Shown here one piece after another: positions 21,248-29,684 of a stretch of DNA of 64,000 nt. The notes under the pieces were generated by a model. The model made no database searches and was not told the DNA's origin. It saw only the letters and a program-made list of their open reading frames with translations. The stretch covers positions 3,348,001 to 3,412,000 of the forward strand of contig NZ_CP045417.1 of the NCBI RefSeq assembly GCF_009363755.1. The letters are read 5' to 3'. The DNA comes from Halomonas sp. THAF5a. GTDB lineage: Bacteria; Pseudomonadota; Gammaproteobacteria; Pseudomonadales; Halomonadaceae. Position 1 is the first letter of the stretch, and each line of letters opens with the position of its first letter. Made by a program: the position numbers and the translations under genes.

Positions 21248-22696
21248 ATGAGCCTGCGCATGATCCTGCGCATCCTGGGCCTGCTGCTGATGATGTTCAG
21301 CCTGACCATGGTGCCGCCCATCCTGATCTCGCTGCTGTACCAGGACGGCATGTGGGAGGCCTTCGCGGTGGCCATCGGCATCACCGTGGCCACCGGGGCG
21401 ATGATGTACCTGCCCAACCGCCACGCCTTGAAGGAGCTGCGCACCCGCGACGGCTTCCTGATCGCGGCGCTCTTCTGGAGCGTGCTGGGGCTGTTCGGCT
21501 CGCTGCCGCTGATGCTCACCGGCGACACCGCGCTGTCCCCCACCGACGCGGTGTTCGAGTCCTTCTCGGGGCTGACCACCACCGGCGCCACGGTGATCAC
21601 CGGCATCGAGTTCCTGCCCAAGGCGGTGCTCTACTATCGCCAGCAGCTGCAGTGGCTGGGCGGCATGGGGATCGTGGTGCTGGCCGTGGCCATCCTGCCG
21701 ACCCTGGGGGTCGGCGGCATGGCGCTCTACCGCTCCGAGATCCCGGGACCGCTCAAGGACTCCAAGCTCACCCCGCGCATCACCGAGACCGCCAAGGCGC
21801 TGTGGTACATCTACGCCTCCCTGACCGTGGCCTGCATGCTCGCCTACATGGCCGCCGGCATGGACTGGTTCGACGCCCTGGGGCACAGCTTCTCCACCGT
21901 GGCGATCGGCGGCTTCTCGACCTATGACGCCAGCATCGGCCACTTCGACAGCGCCACCATCGAGATGATCTGCACCGGCTTCCTGCTCATCTCGGCGTTC
22001 AGCTATAGCCTGCACTTCCTGGCCTGGCGGCAGCGCAGCCTGACCCACTACTTCCAGGATCCCGAGGCGCGCTTCCTGATGCTCTTCCTGAGCGGCCTGA
22101 CGGTGATCACCGCGGTCTCGCTGTGGCTGAGCGACCTCTACTCGACCGCCGAGGGGCTGCGCCATGCGGCGTTCGAGGTGGTCTCGGTGGCCACCACCGC
22201 CGGCTTCGCGGTGGCCGACTTCTCCACCTGGCCCGGCGCCCTGCCCTTCCTGCTGTTCGTCGCGGCCTTCGTGGGCGGCTGTTCCGGCTCCACCGGCGGC
22301 GGCATGAAGGTGATCCGCATCATCCTGATCCTCAAGCAGGGCATGCGCGAGGTGATGCGCCTGATCCACCCCAATGCGGTGATCACGGTGAAGATCGGCA
22401 AGGTCAGCGTGCCCGATGGCATCGCCCAGGCGGTGTGGGGCTTCTTCTCCGCCTACGTGATGCTGTTCTTTTTGATGCTGGTGGGGGTGATGGCCACCGG
22501 CGTCGACCAGGTCACCGCCTGGTCGACGGTGGGCTCGGCGCTCAACAACCTCGGCCCGGCGCTGGGCGAGGCCAGCGCGCATTACGGCGACCTGCCGTCG
22601 CTGGCCAAGTGGATCCTGGTGGTCGCGATGCTGCTCGGTCGCCTGGAGATCTTCACCGTGCTGGTGCTGTTCACCCCGGCCTTCTGGCGCAAGTAG
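21248..22696 (+). CDS. trkH: Trk potassium uptake channel subunit TrkH
   Basis: TrkH is the membrane channel of the Trk system. The 482-residue protein is highly hydrophobic with four helix-P-loop-helix repeats; the selectivity-filter regions are visible as SGLTTTGATV, STVAIGGFST, VATTAGFAV and SALNNLGPAL. GGAGAGCCGCCCG precedes the ATG. The C-terminal ~37 codons plus stop are repeated downstream at 22741-22853 outside any intact gene. That copy is identical except for one serine codon (TCG here, AGC there), which suggests recombination at the gene's 3' end. Confidence 0.96.
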   Translation: MSLRMILRILGLLLMMFSLTMVPPILISLLYQDGMWEAFAVAIGITVATGAMMYLPNRHALKELRTRDGFLIAALFWSVLGLFGSLPLMLTGDTALSPTDAVFESFSGLTTTGATVITGIEFLPKAVLYYRQQLQWLGGMGIVVLAVAILPTLGVGGMALYRSEIPGPLKDSKLTPRITETAKALWYIYASLTVACMLAYMAAGMDWFDALGHSFSTVAIGGFSTYDASIGHFDSATIEMICTGFLLISAFSYSLHFLAWRQRSLTHYFQDPEARFLMLFLSGLTVITAVSLWLSDLYSTAEGLRHAAFEVVSVATTAGFAVADFSTWPGALPFLLFVAAFVGGCSGSTGGGMKVIRIILILKQGMREVMRLIHPNAVITVKIGKVSVPDGIAQAVWGFFSAYVMLFFLMLVGVMATGVDQVTAWSTVGSALNNLGPALGEASAHYGDLPSLAKWILVVAMLLGRLEIFTVLVLFTPAFWRK

Positions 22697-22740
22697 GGCG
22701 TCGCCGGCGCGCTGGCCAGCCAGCGCGGCTCACACGACCG

Positions 22741-22853
22741 GGCGACCTGCCGAGCCTGGCCAAGTGGATCCTGGTGGTCGCGATGCTGCTCGGTCGCCTG
22801 GAGATCTTCACCGTGCTGGTGCTGTTCACCCCGGCCTTCTGGCGCAAGTAGGG
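22741..22853 (+). pseudogene. Detached duplicate of the trkH 3' end
   Basis: These 113 bases match 22586-22698 at 110 positions; the only difference is a three-base change turning Ser TCG into Ser AGC. The copy includes the stop codon and the two G's after it. The 42-base spacer between the copies contains a GC-rich palindrome, CGCGCTGG-CCAG-CCAGCGCG (22708-22727), which may be the trkH terminator. There is no start codon or upstream coding sequence, so it is a remnant, not a gene. Confidence 0.9.
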
Positions 22854-22939
22854 AAAGCCCATGCAAGCGTCGCGGCGGGTTTGGCCTGCCCCGGCGCTTC
22901 GTGGATAATCGAGCCTTCACTCCCACAGCCCGAGCGTCC

Positions 22940-24178
22940 ATGACCGACTCCCAGGACTCCGTGATCACTCCCCCGCAGGACGCGACCACCAGCGGTCCGC
23001 GCCGGGAGCTCGTGGTGGGCGAGACCCGCTACACCCTGCTGGGCACCGCCCACGTCTCCGCCGAGAGCGCCGCGGACGTGCGCGCGCTGATCCGCTCCGG
23101 CGAGTTCGATGCCGTGGCCATCGAGCTGTGCGACTCGCGCCACCACAGCCTGACCAACCCCGATGCCCTGGGCGAGCAGGACCTGTTCCAGATCTTCCGC
23201 CAGGGCAAGGCCGGCATGGTCGCGGCCAGCCTGGCCCTGGGCGCCTTCCAGCAGCGCGTCGCCGAGCAGTCGGGCATCGAGCCCGGCGCCGAGATGCGCG
23301 CCGCCCTGGAGGAGAGCCGCGACGCCGACCTGCCGCTGCTGCTGATCGACCGCGACGTGGGCATCACCCTCAAGCGCATCTATCACAACGTGCCCTGGTG
23401 GCAACGCTTCTCGCTGTTCTCGGGGCTGCTCGGCAGCGTGCTCTCGCGCCAGCAGGTCTCCGCCGAGGAGATCGAGCGGCTCAAGGAGGGCGACGTCCTG
23501 GAGTCCACCTTCAGCGAGTTCGCCGCCGAATCGGCCTCGCTCTACGAACCGTTGATCAACGAGCGCGACCGCTACATGGTGCTGCGCCTGGCCGAGGACG
23601 CCGCCCCCGGCCGCTACCGCCGGGTACTGGTGGTGATCGGCGCCGGTCACATGAAGGGCATGGCCGAACGGCTGGAACAGCCGCTGCCCGAGGCGCCCCG
23701 CCCGGAGCGCGAGGCCCTGGAGGCCACGCCGCCGCCGTCGAAGCTCTGGAAGGCGCTGCCCTGGGCGATCACCGCCCTGGTGCTGACCGGCTTCGCCATC
23801 GGCTTCTCGCGCAACACCGAGCTCGGCTGGCAGCTGGTGGCGGAGTGGTTCCTGATCAACGGCGTGCTCTCCGGCGCCGCCACCCTGGTCGCCCTGGCAC
23901 ATCCGCTCACGGTCGCGGCCACCTTCGTCGCCGCCCCGCTCACCTCGCTCAACCCCACCATCGGCGCCGGCTTCGTGGCCGCCGGGGTCGAGCTGTGGCT
24001 GCGCAAGCCCAAGGTGCGCGACTTCTCGACCCTGCGTCACGACGTCACCGAGCTCAGGGGCTGGTGGCGCAACCGGGTCTCGCGCACCCTGCTGGTGTTC
24101 CTCACTGCCACCCTCGGCTCCGCCGCCGGCACCTGGATCGCCGGCTTCCGCATCGCCGGCAAGCTGTTCGGCGGCTGA
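22940..24178 (+). CDS. TraB/PrgY family membrane protein
   Basis: A 412-residue protein of the TraB (pheromone-shutdown) family. The N-terminal domain has GTAHVSAES and the conserved ELCDSRHH block, with the distant VVIGAGHMKGM motif that completes the predicted hydrolase site. The C-terminal ~170 residues carry about four hydrophobic spans (WAITALVLTGFAIGF, VLSGAATLVALAHP, AATFVAAPLTSLNP, TLLVFLTATLGSAAG). Bacterial members are uncharacterised; enterococcal relatives suppress peptide pheromone. ATG 22940 is preferred over GTG 22901 because GATAAT at 22903-22908 resembles a -10 box. Confidence 0.85.
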   Translation: MTDSQDSVITPPQDATTSGPRRELVVGETRYTLLGTAHVSAESAADVRALIRSGEFDAVAIELCDSRHHSLTNPDALGEQDLFQIFRQGKAGMVAASLALGAFQQRVAEQSGIEPGAEMRAALEESRDADLPLLLIDRDVGITLKRIYHNVPWWQRFSLFSGLLGSVLSRQQVSAEEIERLKEGDVLESTFSEFAAESASLYEPLINERDRYMVLRLAEDAAPGRYRRVLVVIGAGHMKGMAERLEQPLPEAPRPEREALEATPPPSKLWKALPWAITALVLTGFAIGFSRNTELGWQLVAEWFLINGVLSGAATLVALAHPLTVAATFVAAPLTSLNPTIGAGFVAAGVELWLRKPKVRDFSTLRHDVTELRGWWRNRVSRTLLVFLTATLGSAAGTWIAGFRIAGKLFGG

Positions 24179-24490
24179 TCCCCGCTCCGCTCTCCACCGC
24201 TGCCTCTCTCGCCGTCACCCCTGTCGCTCCAGGCGCCAAGCCTCGAGACCGGGCGGCGGCGGGCCCGAGTGAAAGGCGCGGCGGCGGGCCCGAGTGAAAG
24301 GCGCGGCGGTCCTCTGGGCACGACGCCGAGTCGGCATGAACGGCGGCCGCCCATGCATGAGAAAAAGCAGAAACCGACCCCCGACTCCCTGACCTATGTT
24401 CAAGGCAGCGGTCGCCAGTCTAACGGCCGGCGGCCGCCTTGGGCGATGCCCCCGACGGGGGAGTCGAGATCGATGCAGGGGGACGAGACG
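24179..24490. other. 312-base gap without a recognisable gene
   Basis: The stretch between the TraB gene and the cytochrome gene holds a 25-bp tandem repeat (24253-24309) and a small CCCCC-GA-CGGGGG-like hairpin near 24450-24461. Frames reading through it are repeat-driven and unlikely to be translated. A promoter for the cytochrome gene should lie in its last ~100 bases, but I cannot point to convincing boxes. Confidence 0.6.
24253..24309. repeat. 25-bp tandem repeat, 2.3 units
   Basis: The sequence repeats exactly with period 25 over 57 bases; the unit contains GGCGGGCCCGAGTGAAAGGC. It is intergenic. It is a minor slippage-type duplication comparable to the one at the pilW end. Confidence 0.9.
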
Positions 24491-24832
24491 ATGAAGACAA
24501 CCATGCTGGTCATGACGCTGGGCGGCCTGCTGCTGGGCGCCGCCTCCGCGACGGCGGACATGCATGGCGACATGCAAAAGCTCGCCGAGGAGAAGCAGTG
24601 TCTGGGCTGCCACGCCCGGGACGACGACACCCCGCGGGCGCCGAGCTTCAACAGCATCGCCGCCAAGTACGCGGATAGCGAGATGCACGACTACCTGGTC
24701 GAGGTCGTGATGAGCGGCGGCGAGGAGCACTGGGGCTCGGCGACCATGCCGGAGGCCGGGGAGCGTCCCGAGGTGAGCGAGGACGAGGCCAGGCAGCTGG
24801 TCGACTGGATCCTCGGCAAGCATCAGGAGTGA
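24491..24832 (+). CDS. Small periplasmic c-type cytochrome
   Basis: A 113-residue class I cytochrome c. It has a signal peptide (1 to about 22, cleavage after ATA), a single heme-binding CLGCH (Cys37, Cys40, His41) and a likely axial Met in SATMPEAG, so one heme with His/Met ligation and an electron-carrier role in the periplasm. It resembles cytochrome c551/c5-like carriers in size. The frame is open 222 bases upstream across a tandem repeat; ATG 24491 is chosen because a real signal peptide starts there and AGGGGGACGAGACG precedes it. No oxidase or reductase partner is adjacent, so the partner is unknown. Confidence 0.9.
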   Translation: MKTTMLVMTLGGLLLGAASATADMHGDMQKLAEEKQCLGCHARDDDTPRAPSFNSIAAKYADSEMHDYLVEVVMSGGEEHWGSATMPEAGERPEVSEDEARQLVDWILGKHQE

Positions 24833-24883
24833 GGCCGGGCCGCGGGGGTCAAAGGCGGCACCGGCTCGGCGCGGGAGACGCGT

Positions 24884-25660
24884 CTAACGGCCGGCCCGCT
24901 CCAGCAGTCGGCGCATCGCCGGGGTGGGCGCCTCGAGCTTCTCGTGGCGCCGGCTGGCGGCGTAGCTGTCGTTGAAGGCGTCGAAGGTGTCGTCGAGCAC
25001 CTCGGCGGCGTCGCGGTCGCCGGCCTGGCGCAGCAGCTCGATGGCCACCTCGGCGGTGCACAGGTGGGCCGCCGAGGCCGGCTTGCGCAGCCGGTAGCGG
25101 GTCAGCCGCTCGGTGGCCAGGGGCAGCACCGGCAGCCGCTCGAGGTAGGGGCTCTTGCGGAAGATGCGCCGCGCCTGTCGCCAGGTGCCGTCGAGGATGA
25201 TGAACACCGGCACCCGCCCCGACCGCTTGCCGGCCGCGACGCGCTCCATGCCCACCACCCGCTCGGCATAGTCGGGCTGGTCGTCGGGGAAGATCACGAA
25301 GGGGTCGTAGCGCGGGTCGTCGAGCAGCGCCAGCAGCCGCTCGTCCGGCGCCGTGCGATACCAGGTGAAGACCTCGGTATCGCCCAGCACGTCACCGATC
25401 AGCCGGCCGGTGTTGGTCGGCTTGTGGTGCTCCAGGGGGTGAGTCAGCAGCCACACCTTCGCCTCGCTCTCGGCGCGGACCCGATAGGGGCAGAGGCAGT
25501 TGAGCGCCGGCAGGTTGCACCCCTCGCAGCGCGTCACGAAGCTGCCGCGCGCCTTGAACTCGCGCCGCGGGGGCCGCGGATGACCGGTGGCGGGGTCGCA
25601 AGAGAGCCCGGCGGCGGGGTCGCGCTCGACGGCGGTGTCCTGGAGGGTATCGTGCTGCAT
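24884..25660 (-). CDS. tRNA 3-(3-amino-3-carboxypropyl)uridine synthase, DTW domain (TapT/YfiP-like)
   Basis: A 258-residue DTW-domain protein. The family transfers the aminocarboxypropyl group from SAM to U47 of tRNAs. It has the N-terminal four-Cys motif CEGCNLPALNCLC, the block LLTHPLEHHKPTNTGRLI, and the signature LDGTWRQARRIFRKSPYL with the D-T-W residues. ATG 25660 is chosen over ATG 25702 because TAGAAT on the minus strand (25693-25698) looks like a -10 box just upstream. The sirtuin gene ends 52 bases upstream on the same strand; whether they are cotranscribed is unclear. Confidence 0.85.
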   Translation of the reverse strand: MQHDTLQDTAVERDPAAGLSCDPATGHPRPPRREFKARGSFVTRCEGCNLPALNCLCPYRVRAESEAKVWLLTHPLEHHKPTNTGRLIGDVLGDTEVFTWYRTAPDERLLALLDDPRYDPFVIFPDDQPDYAERVVGMERVAAGKRSGRVPVFIILDGTWRQARRIFRKSPYLERLPVLPLATERLTRYRLRKPASAAHLCTAEVAIELLRQAGDRDAAEVLDDTFDAFNDSYAASRRHEKLEAPTPAMRRLLERAGR

Positions 25661-25712
25661 GGTGGCGGGGTCCCGGCGGCGAAGGGGGCCGCATTCTAGC
25701 ATGGCGCCCGCC

Positions 25713-26453
25713 TCATGCCTCGCCCAGCAGGGTCTCCGGCAGCCACAGGCGCCCCTCGCGCGTCCAGTGGCGCACCAGGGCGGGCACGCCCTTGCCGGCC
25801 GGCTGCGCGAGTCCGAGCGTGCCGGGAGGCGCGAGGGCGCGGGCCTCGGGGTCGACCAGCACGCAGGGCGCGTCCAGCGGGGCGTGCTCGAGCAGCGCCG
25901 CGGCCGGCATCACGGCGAGCGAGGTGCCCACCACTAGCAGCAGGTCGGCCTCGGCCACGATGTCGCAGGCCTCGCCGAAATGGGGCACGCCCTCGCCGAA
26001 CCACACCACGTCGGGGCGCAGCTGGCTGCCCTTGTCGCAGAGATCCCCCAGGCGGATGCCGCCACGCGGCAGCGGATAGTGCAAGCGCGCATCCACCGTG
26101 GAGCGCGCCTTGAGGATCTCGCCGTGCAGGTGCAGCACCCGACGCGAGCCGGCGCGCTCGTGCAGGTCGTCGATGTTCTGGGTGATGATGCTGACCGCAA
26201 AGCCGCGCTTCTCGAGGCTTGCCAGCGCCTTGTGGGCGGCGTTGGGGCGGGCCCGGCGCACCTGGTCACGACGCTGATCGTAGAAGCGCAGCACCCGTTC
26301 GGGGTCGCGGCGCCAGGCGTCGGGGGTGGCGACCGCCTCGATGGGATGGTCGGCCCACAGGCCGTCGCTGGCGCGAAAGGTCTGGATGCCGCTCTCGGCA
26401 CTGATCCCCGCGCCGGTGAACACCACCAGGTGCGGTGCTTGCTGCTCGGCCAT
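25713..26453 (-). CDS. cobB: Sir2 family NAD-dependent protein deacylase
   Basis: A 246-residue class III-like sirtuin that should remove acyl groups from lysines using NAD. NAD-binding motifs VFTGAGISAESGIQTFR and TQNIDDLHERAG are intact, the catalytic His is in LHLHGEIL, and FYDQRRDQV preserves the Tyr-x-x-Arg pair linked to succinyl/malonyl preference in CobB and SIRT5. The zinc module is atypical: between HGEIL and LRPDVVWFGE only one Cys remains (LCDKG) where CobB has four. I recall a bacterial subgroup with the same KGSQLRP...WFGE pattern, so this is probably a zinc-free variant rather than a broken gene. GAGGTGATGA precedes the ATG. Confidence 0.88.
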   Translation of the reverse strand: MAEQQAPHLVVFTGAGISAESGIQTFRASDGLWADHPIEAVATPDAWRRDPERVLRFYDQRRDQVRRARPNAAHKALASLEKRGFAVSIITQNIDDLHERAGSRRVLHLHGEILKARSTVDARLHYPLPRGGIRLGDLCDKGSQLRPDVVWFGEGVPHFGEACDIVAEADLLLVVGTSLAVMPAAALLEHAPLDAPCVLVDPEARALAPPGTLGLAQPAGKGVPALVRHWTREGRLWLPETLLGEA

Positions 26454-26577
26454 TCATCACCTCTCGCCCGAGGGGCTTGCGCGCCCCGCATGATCCCTGC
26501 GATGCCAAGGCCCGACACTACCATTCCGGGCCCGGTGGCGGCCAGGCGGCGCGGGCGAGGGGACGACACGCGCCCCC

Positions 26578-26997
26578 TCAGGCGCCGTGATAGCCATCCT
26601 CCTCGGGATCCTCGTGCTCCCCCCTGGGCAGCTCGGCGACCCAGGCCATGGCCGCGGCGTGCTCGCGCCGGGGGAAGGTACGGATCTCCACGGCCTTGAA
26701 CAGCCGCTCCTCCAGATGGGCCAGGTGCGTGACCCACTCCTGGTCGGTCACCACGGCGGCGCGGTGGTAGTGCCTGAGATCACCGAGCTGGGTCAGGCCG
26801 TAGCCGATGTCCTTCAGCAGGGCGGTCAGGGTCAACCAGCGCAGGCCGTCGATCTCGACCACCAGGCTGACCCGGGGGTGGGCCTGCTTGGCGGCCTCGA
26901 TGGCATCGATGGCGCCCTGCAGCTCCTGGCCGGTGACGACACCGCTCGCCTTCATCGCCACGACATGCTCCGCCGGGTGGGAAATGAGGTCCAGCAT
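26578..26997 (-). CDS. STAS/SpoIIAA-like protein
   Basis: A 139-residue protein of the SpoIIAA-like family (DUF3478 type), a STAS-related alpha/beta fold. The start MLDLISHPAEHVVAMKASG and the central VSLVVEIDGLRWLTL followed by WVTHLAHLEERLFKAVEIRTFP are typical. Function is not established for the family; some members are predicted lipid- or nucleotide-binding regulators. The C-terminal end is acidic (RGEHEDPEEDGYHGA). AAGGAGAACGCCC precedes the ATG. It stands alone between the sirtuin and aceK genes. Confidence 0.82.
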   Translation of the reverse strand: MLDLISHPAEHVVAMKASGVVTGQELQGAIDAIEAAKQAHPRVSLVVEIDGLRWLTLTALLKDIGYGLTQLGDLRHYHRAAVVTDQEWVTHLAHLEERLFKAVEIRTFPRREHAAAMAWVAELPRGEHEDPEEDGYHGA

Positions 26998-27091
26998 GGG
27001 CGTTCTCCTTGGGGTGGGTCGCGGGCGAGGCAGGCTCGGTTGCCTACAGCATAGCGCGACACGGCCCGCCCGGGCTGACCCGGTGCTACGC

Positions 27092-28837
27092 CTAGTAGGT
27101 CAGGCCGTTGCCGTCGTCGCCGACGAAGCGGCGCTTGTTGCGGTAGGGGAAGACGTCGATCACGCGGCCGTCGAGGATGGCCCGCTGCAGGCCCGTCCAG
27201 TAGTCGGCGTCGAAGAGCTCCGGGTGCAGCTGGTAGCAGAGCTTGCGCAGGCGCACGTCGGCGAACAGGAAGGGACCGAACTCCTCGGGGAAGACATCGT
27301 TGGGCCCCACCGAATACCAGGGCTCGTCGGCGAGCTCCTGTTCGGGGTAGAGGGGTTCGGGGATGTGCCGGAAGCGGCACTCAGTGAGGTAGCAGATCTC
27401 GTCGTAGTCGTAGAAGATCACCCGGCCGTGGCGGGTCACCCCGAAGTTCTTCAGCAGCATGTCGCCGGGGAAGATGTTGGCGGCGGCCATCTGCTTGATG
27501 GCGTTGCCGTAGTCCTTGAGCACCGCCCGGGTCTCCGCCTCGTCGCAGGTCTCGAGGTAGAGGTTGAGGGGGGTCATCATGCGCTCGGTGTAACAGTGCT
27601 TGATGATCACCTTGTCGCCGCGCAAATAGACCGTGGAGGGCGCCACCTCCAGGAGGTGCGCCAGGCAGTCGGGATCGAAGTGGTCCTGGCGGGCGATGAA
27701 GTTGGAGAACTCCTGGGTATCGGCCATGCGCCCCACCCGGTCGTGGCGCTTGACCAGGCGGTACTTGTCGCGCACGTTCTCGGCGGTCATCTCCTTGCTC
27801 GGGTCGAAGCGGTCCTTGATGATCTTGAACACGGTGCGAAACGAGGGCAGCACGAACACCGCCATGACCATGCCGCGCACCCCGGGCGCGATGACGAACT
27901 GGTCCTCGCGCCGGGCCACCTGGTGGTTGAGGGCGCGGAAGAACTCGGTCTTGCCGTGCTTGTAGAAGCCGATGGCGGCGTAGAGCTCGCCCTGGGGCTT
28001 GTCGGGCATCAGCTCCTGGAGGTAGTGCACGAACTCGCTGGGCACCACGACCTTGACCTGGAAGTAGGCGCGAGTGAAGGAGAAGATGATCGAGACCTCG
28101 TCGGGCTCGATCAGCAGCGTATCCAGGTGCAGCCCCTCGCCTTCACGGTGCAGCACCGGCAGCACCAGCGGCACCTGCCGGCCGCCGCCGAGCACCCGCC
28201 CGACCAGGTAGGCGCCCTTGTTGCGGTAGAAGACGCTCTTGATCAGCTCGATCTCGGCCTCGGGGTCCTCGAGGATCGCCGCAGGCAGCAGGCGGCGCAG
28301 CACCTCGCTGCCGAGCTCGACGTCCCGGGCCAGGTCGACGAAGGGGGTCTCGAAGCGCGCCTCGCCGAGCGCCCAGGCGAGGCCCGCTCCCCAGTCGCCG
28401 CCCACCCGCCGGGTCCGACACAGCTCCAGGCCGGAGTGGTGCGCCGCCCGCTCCCGGGAGCTGTAGACGAACATCCAGTCGTTGCGGATGTGGCGATGGT
28501 GGAACAGCGAGCAGAACATCGAGTTGAAGTAGGTCTCGGCAAGCTCGTAGTCGAGTCGCTGGTCGATCATCGCGGCGTAGTGCCCGCGGGCCTCCCGCCA
28601 GCACTCGCAGTGGGTCAGCTGCTCGTCATCGAGGGTGCGGCGGAGGCGCACCAGGGTGTCCTGGACCTTCTCGTCGTAGAGGTCGATCCGCTCCGCCGAG
28701 GCCTGCTGAGCCTCGCGCCAGGCCGCGTCGCGAAAGCGCCGGCTGGCGTCATCGGTGATCTGCTTGAAGCGCGAGCGGTATTCGTCGAAGCCGTGCAGCA
28801 CGGTGGCGGCGAGACGATAGGCGGGCGAATGCGACAT
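27092..28837 (-). CDS. aceK: Bifunctional isocitrate dehydrogenase kinase/phosphatase
   Basis: AceK phosphorylates and dephosphorylates isocitrate dehydrogenase, steering carbon between the TCA cycle and the glyoxylate bypass. The 581-residue protein is full length (E. coli 578). Visible blocks include the N-terminal regulatory domain, IIFSFTRAYFQVKV, GKTEFFRALNHQ, the kinase-like GVRGMVMAVFVLPSF, and the catalytic-loop-like GDMLLKNFGVTRHGRVIFYDYDE. The frame is open upstream, but ATG 28837 gives the normal start. It is not next to aceA or aceB here, as is common outside the Enterobacteriaceae. Confidence 0.96.
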   Translation of the reverse strand: MSHSPAYRLAATVLHGFDEYRSRFKQITDDASRRFRDAAWREAQQASAERIDLYDEKVQDTLVRLRRTLDDEQLTHCECWREARGHYAAMIDQRLDYELAETYFNSMFCSLFHHRHIRNDWMFVYSSRERAAHHSGLELCRTRRVGGDWGAGLAWALGEARFETPFVDLARDVELGSEVLRRLLPAAILEDPEAEIELIKSVFYRNKGAYLVGRVLGGGRQVPLVLPVLHREGEGLHLDTLLIEPDEVSIIFSFTRAYFQVKVVVPSEFVHYLQELMPDKPQGELYAAIGFYKHGKTEFFRALNHQVARREDQFVIAPGVRGMVMAVFVLPSFRTVFKIIKDRFDPSKEMTAENVRDKYRLVKRHDRVGRMADTQEFSNFIARQDHFDPDCLAHLLEVAPSTVYLRGDKVIIKHCYTERMMTPLNLYLETCDEAETRAVLKDYGNAIKQMAAANIFPGDMLLKNFGVTRHGRVIFYDYDEICYLTECRFRHIPEPLYPEQELADEPWYSVGPNDVFPEEFGPFLFADVRLRKLCYQLHPELFDADYWTGLQRAILDGRVIDVFPYRNKRRFVGDDGNGLTY

Positions 28838-29092
28838 GGTCGGACTCCGGGCGGCGATCGGTCCAGCATGACGAATCGTGCCGTTCGACGCGAGCCGACC
28901 ATGGTGGAGCCCGCCGCGGCGAACGGCGCCCCGGGGTGGCGAAAGGACACCTTCCCCCTTGGCGAACCGCCGGCCGGCCCGCCACACTGTGGGACGGACC
29001 CGAGGCGCGCGTCGCGCGCCCGGCCCTCGACCCGAACGACCGACCTTCACGACCGATGGTCACCACCGTTCTTCACGACAAGGAAGCATCCC

Positions 29093-29569
29093 ATGACGAT
29101 TGCCAAGGGCGACAAGATTCCCGACATCACCCTCAAGACCAACGGCCCCGACGGCCCCGAGGACCTCGCCACCGGGGACTTCTTCGCCGGCCGGCGGGTG
29201 GTGCTCTTCGCCGTGCCCGGCGCCTTCACGCCGGGCTGCTCCAACACCCACATGCCCGGCTTCGTGGTCAATGCCGACAAGATCGCCGCCCAGGGGGTGG
29301 ACGCCATCGCCTGCCTCTCGGTGAACGACGCCTTCGTGATGGGGGCCTGGCAGAAGGACCAGAACGCCCAGGCCATCACCATGCTGGCCGACGGCAACGC
29401 CGAGCTCACCCGGGCCCTGGGCATGGAGCTGGACGCCTCCGGCGGCGGCATGGGCCTGCGCTGCAAGCGCTTCGCCCTGATCGCCGACGACGGCGTGGTG
29501 GAGTACCTCGGCATCGACGCCAAGGGCGTCGAGGCGAGCAGCGCCGAGACCGTGCTGGCCCACCTCTAG
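29093..29569 (+). CDS. Peroxiredoxin, Prx5 type
   Basis: A 158-residue atypical peroxiredoxin that reduces peroxides. The peroxidatic Cys lies in FAVPGAFTPGCSNTHMPGF (about residue 48), the PxxxT-C triad is intact and the conserved Arg is in the GLRCKRFALI region. A second Cys there and one at ACLSVND may act in resolution. It starts at ATG 29093 after AAGGAAGCATCCC. A 255-base gap separates it from the divergent aceK, with a GGCGCGCG-T-CGCGCGCC palindrome at 29004-29020. No glutaredoxin domain is fused. Confidence 0.94.
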   Translation: MTIAKGDKIPDITLKTNGPDGPEDLATGDFFAGRRVVLFAVPGAFTPGCSNTHMPGFVVNADKIAAQGVDAIACLSVNDAFVMGAWQKDQNAQAITMLADGNAELTRALGMELDASGGGMGLRCKRFALIADDGVVEYLGIDAKGVEASSAETVLAHL

Positions 29570-29684
29570 GGGCCGCTCTTGCGCCCCCGGCCGGGGCGAC
29601 AGCAGCGCGGCGGGCACGGCCGGGATGACAGCGCGACCCCGGGGGGCGACAATGGCGCCCCCTTGTCCCGGCCGCGACGCATCG

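Noticed and set aside
22123-22851. Plus-strand frame running through the trkH end into the duplicated tail
   Set aside because: It becomes trkH-like only in the duplicate; upstream it is an out-of-frame reading of trkH, so there is no evidence of a fused gene.
22901-22939. GTG start for the TraB protein
   Set aside because: GATAAT inside this stretch looks like a -10 box and ATG 22940 gives a simpler N-terminus.
26807-29569. 920-codon plus-strand frame across the SpoIIAA-like and aceK genes ending in the peroxiredoxin
   Set aside because: Only the last 158 codons (the peroxiredoxin) have family features; the rest is antisense to aceK.
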